A stretch of DNA of 64,000 nt from the NCBI GenBank assembly GCA_041743125.1, contig JBGTNK010000195.1, positions 62,001 through 126,000 of the forward strand, in the 5' to 3' direction. The position numbers were made by a program, and so were the translations under genes. This document shows, piece by piece, positions 62,506 through 64,000 of this stretch; within the stretch, counting starts at the first letter, position 1, and each line of letters begins with the position of its first letter. The notes under the pieces were generated by a model. It was not told the origin of the DNA and made no database searches. It saw nothing but the letters and a program-made list of their open reading frames with translations. This stretch comes from Terrimonas_B sp041743125 (lineage in GTDB: Bacteria > Bacteroidota > Bacteroidia > Chitinophagales > Chitinophagaceae).

Positions 62506-63591
62506 ATGCAGAATTTTTTCGTTGATCCGGAAATTTCCCGTGCACATACTATTTCAACTGAAGTTTATAAGTCTTCCCAATTTTTTGAAATAGCCAGGGA
62601 AAAAATTTTTTCCGGGTCGTGGCAGTTGGCCGGCGATAAGGAAATGATAGCCGGCAATGGCTCCTGCCATCCCTTTATTTTGCTTCAAAATTTTTTGGAC
62701 GAACCATTGTTGTTAACCAGGGACGAAAATGGCAAATTGCACTGCCTTTCCAATGTTTGTACCCACAGGGGTAATTTGGTTGTTTACGAGAATTGCAAGT
62801 TATCCAACCTCCGGTGCAGATACCATGGCAGATTGTTTCAACTTGATGGCAGGTTCAAGGCAATGCCCGAGTTTACAGAAGTGGAAAATTTCCCTTCTCC
62901 TTCCGATGATCTCACCTCGCTTCCTTTATTTTCATGGGGCAACATGTTGTTTACTTCACTCAACCCACGTTACCAGGCCAGCGTATTTTTTAAAGACATG
63001 ATGGAAAGAGTTTCCTGGATACCCATGGAAGAATTTCACTTCCGCCCAGACCTTTCCAAAGATTATTATATCAATGCCAACTGGGCATTATATTGTGAAA
63101 ACTATCTCGAAGGATTTCATATACCGTTTGTTCATGCCGGGTTGAATGCCGCCATTGATTTTACCGATTATACAACAGAATTGTTTTATCCTTTCTCCAG
63201 TTTACAGATTGGCATTACCAAAACAGGAGCAAACTATTTTGATCTTCCTTCCTCTTCACCCGACTTTGGCAAAAAAGTAGCGGCATTTTATTTCTGGGTT
63301 TTCCCAAATATGATGTTCAATTTTTATCCCTGGGGTTTATCTGTCAATATAGTGCAACCTTTAGCGGTAGATAAAACAAAAGTTTCTTTCCGGCTTTATG
63401 TTTGGAAAGAGGAATTAAGAAGTACAGGCGCCGGTAGCGAACTGGATAAAGTAGAAATGGAAGATGAAGAGATTGTTCAGCAAGTGCAAAAAGGTATCCG
63501 GTCACGGTTTTATAAACAAGGAAGATATTCAGTGACAAGGGAAAAAGGAACCCATCATTTTCATCAATTGTTAGCTCAATTTCTTCAATGA
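62506..63591 (+). CDS. Rieske-type aromatic ring-hydroxylating oxygenase alpha subunit
   Basis: A 361-residue oxygenase. The Rieske [2Fe-2S] motif is C85-T-H87 (NVCTHRGN) and C104-x-x-H107 (RCRYHGRLF). The catalytic iron ligands are His205 and His210 in NYLEGFHIPFVH, with an acidic third ligand in the C-terminal VEMEDEEIVQQVQKG region. The layout is that of single-component-type alpha subunits such as choline or carnitine monooxygenase relatives; no beta subunit, ferredoxin or reductase is next to it in the window. The substrate is unknown. Confidence 0.88.
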   Translation: MQNFFVDPEISRAHTISTEVYKSSQFFEIAREKIFSGSWQLAGDKEMIAGNGSCHPFILLQNFLDEPLLLTRDENGKLHCLSNVCTHRGNLVVYENCKLSNLRCRYHGRLFQLDGRFKAMPEFTEVENFPSPSDDLTSLPLFSWGNMLFTSLNPRYQASVFFKDMMERVSWIPMEEFHFRPDLSKDYYINANWALYCENYLEGFHIPFVHAGLNAAIDFTDYTTELFYPFSSLQIGITKTGANYFDLPSSSPDFGKKVAAFYFWVFPNMMFNFYPWGLSVNIVQPLAVDKTKVSFRLYVWKEELRSTGAGSELDKVEMEDEEIVQQVQKGIRSRFYKQGRYSVTREKGTHHFHQLLAQFLQ

Positions 63592-63738
63592 CATCATACA
63601 GATTGTAATTACTTATTCGCCGCCGCTGGCACCGGTATCAAAAATTTGAATGTATTAACCTGGTTGAACTGATTGAGACTATGACGTTTTTTATTCCTGT
63701 ATATATCATCAATAAATAAACTCCCTGGCTTCTGAGTT

Positions 63739-64000
63739 ATGAATCAACAAAAATTATTGCAGCAGAAGATAGGGTATTGGTCGGCTGCGGCAATCGTAGC
63801 AGGTAGCGTTATTGGTTCAGGTGTATTTATGAAGCCCGCTACGATGGCTGCACAATTGGGCAACCCTGTTTGGCTGACACTTGTCTGGATCATTGCCGGA
63901 CTGTTTTCCTTATTTGGTGCGTTGATTTACGCCGAGTTGGGTGCTATGATGCCGGAGACAGGTGGTATCTACGTTTATTTCCGCCGGATGTTTGGGGATT
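63739..64000 (+). CDS. APC-family amino-acid permease, 3' end beyond window
   Basis: Starts at ATG 63739 and runs off the window end after 87 codons. The visible part is IGYWSAAAIVAGSVIGSGVF, the first helix of APC amino-acid transporters with its GSxxGSGxF motif, followed by a second helix (LTLVWIIAGLFSLFGALIYAEL) and MMPETGGIYVYFRRMFG. These are typical of the basic/neutral amino-acid transporter group. The substrate cannot be read. Confidence 0.9.
   Translation, partial: MNQQKLLQQKIGYWSAAAIVAGSVIGSGVFMKPATMAAQLGNPVWLTLVWIIAGLFSLFGALIYAELGAMMPETGGIYVYFRRMFGD

Overview
The window is 64 kb of chromosomal DNA from a member of the Bacteroidota, most likely the family Chitinophagaceae. The evidence is the gene families (TonB-dependent receptor followed by DUF4249, a DUF4954 protein, a head-GIN/DUF2807 protein, a type IX secretion sorting domain, a plant/cyanobacterial-type long IspH, a DAHP synthase-chorismate mutase fusion), the promoter style (TAnnTTTG -7 boxes) and the scarcity of Shine-Dalgarno sequences. 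Genus and species cannot be read from the sequence. Almost everything is ordinary housekeeping or envelope biology. I see no phage, insertion sequence, integrase or CRISPR array. About 50 protein genes, one tRNA, one riboswitch and nine intrinsic terminators (one of them inside an attenuator) can be supported.

Layout. 1-5.4 kb: an outer-membrane receptor (cut by the window edge), its DUF4249 lipoprotein partner and a large MG2/plug-like secreted protein. 5.4-14.3 kb: ispH, a GH13 lipoprotein, an HtrA protease, a LuxC-like acyl-CoA reductase divergent from a ferredoxin, a DUF4440 lipoprotein, then ddl, a PASTA protein and a rhodanese. 14.3-17.8 kb: a TonB receptor behind a TPP riboswitch (thiamine uptake), a DUF2807 protein and an initiator tRNA. 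17.9-30.5 kb: era, der, DUF4954, glmS, mgtE, a SET-domain protein, mutS and a serine hydrolase. 30.6-39 kb: an rRNA/tRNA methylase, a UbiA prenyltransferase, ruvX, def, two uncharacterised secreted proteins, a RluA-type pseudouridine synthase, lipB, a D-cysteine desulfhydrase/ACC deaminase-like enzyme and a sugar nucleotidyltransferase. 39.1-41.2 kb: an ECF sigma factor overlapping a membrane protein that joins an anti-sigma-like N-terminus to a periplasmic trypsin-like protease, with a divergent 58-residue lipoprotein. 41.4-52.4 kb: a DEAD-box helicase and the aromatic amino acid cluster pheA, aminotransferase, tyrA, DAHP synthase-chorismate mutase, aroB, aroA, aroC. 52.7-64 kb: an L,D-transpeptidase, an OmpA/TSP3 protein, an S1/P1 nuclease, an M12 metallopeptidase with a T9SS domain, an ABC-F ATPase, a Rieske oxygenase and the start of an amino-acid permease.

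The main discoveries are not standard genes. (1) Upstream of pheA is a complete ribosome-dependent attenuator: a promoter, a 29-codon leader peptide with eight Phe/Tyr codons in eleven, a segment able to pair with the terminator arm, and a strong terminator. (2) The aromatic cluster is interrupted between tyrA and the DAHP synthase gene by a DUF559 endonuclease-like gene bracketed by inverted repeats and 16-nt palindromes, which resembles a small mobile or repeat-associated element. (3) The sigma factor/anti-sigma-protease pair suggests a signalling module in which the sensor is itself a protease. (4) The ABC-F protein has lost one complete composite ATP site while keeping the other. (5) A ~180-nt region before the Rieske oxygenase has a candidate promoter, nested complementary arms and a terminator, and may be a structured RNA.
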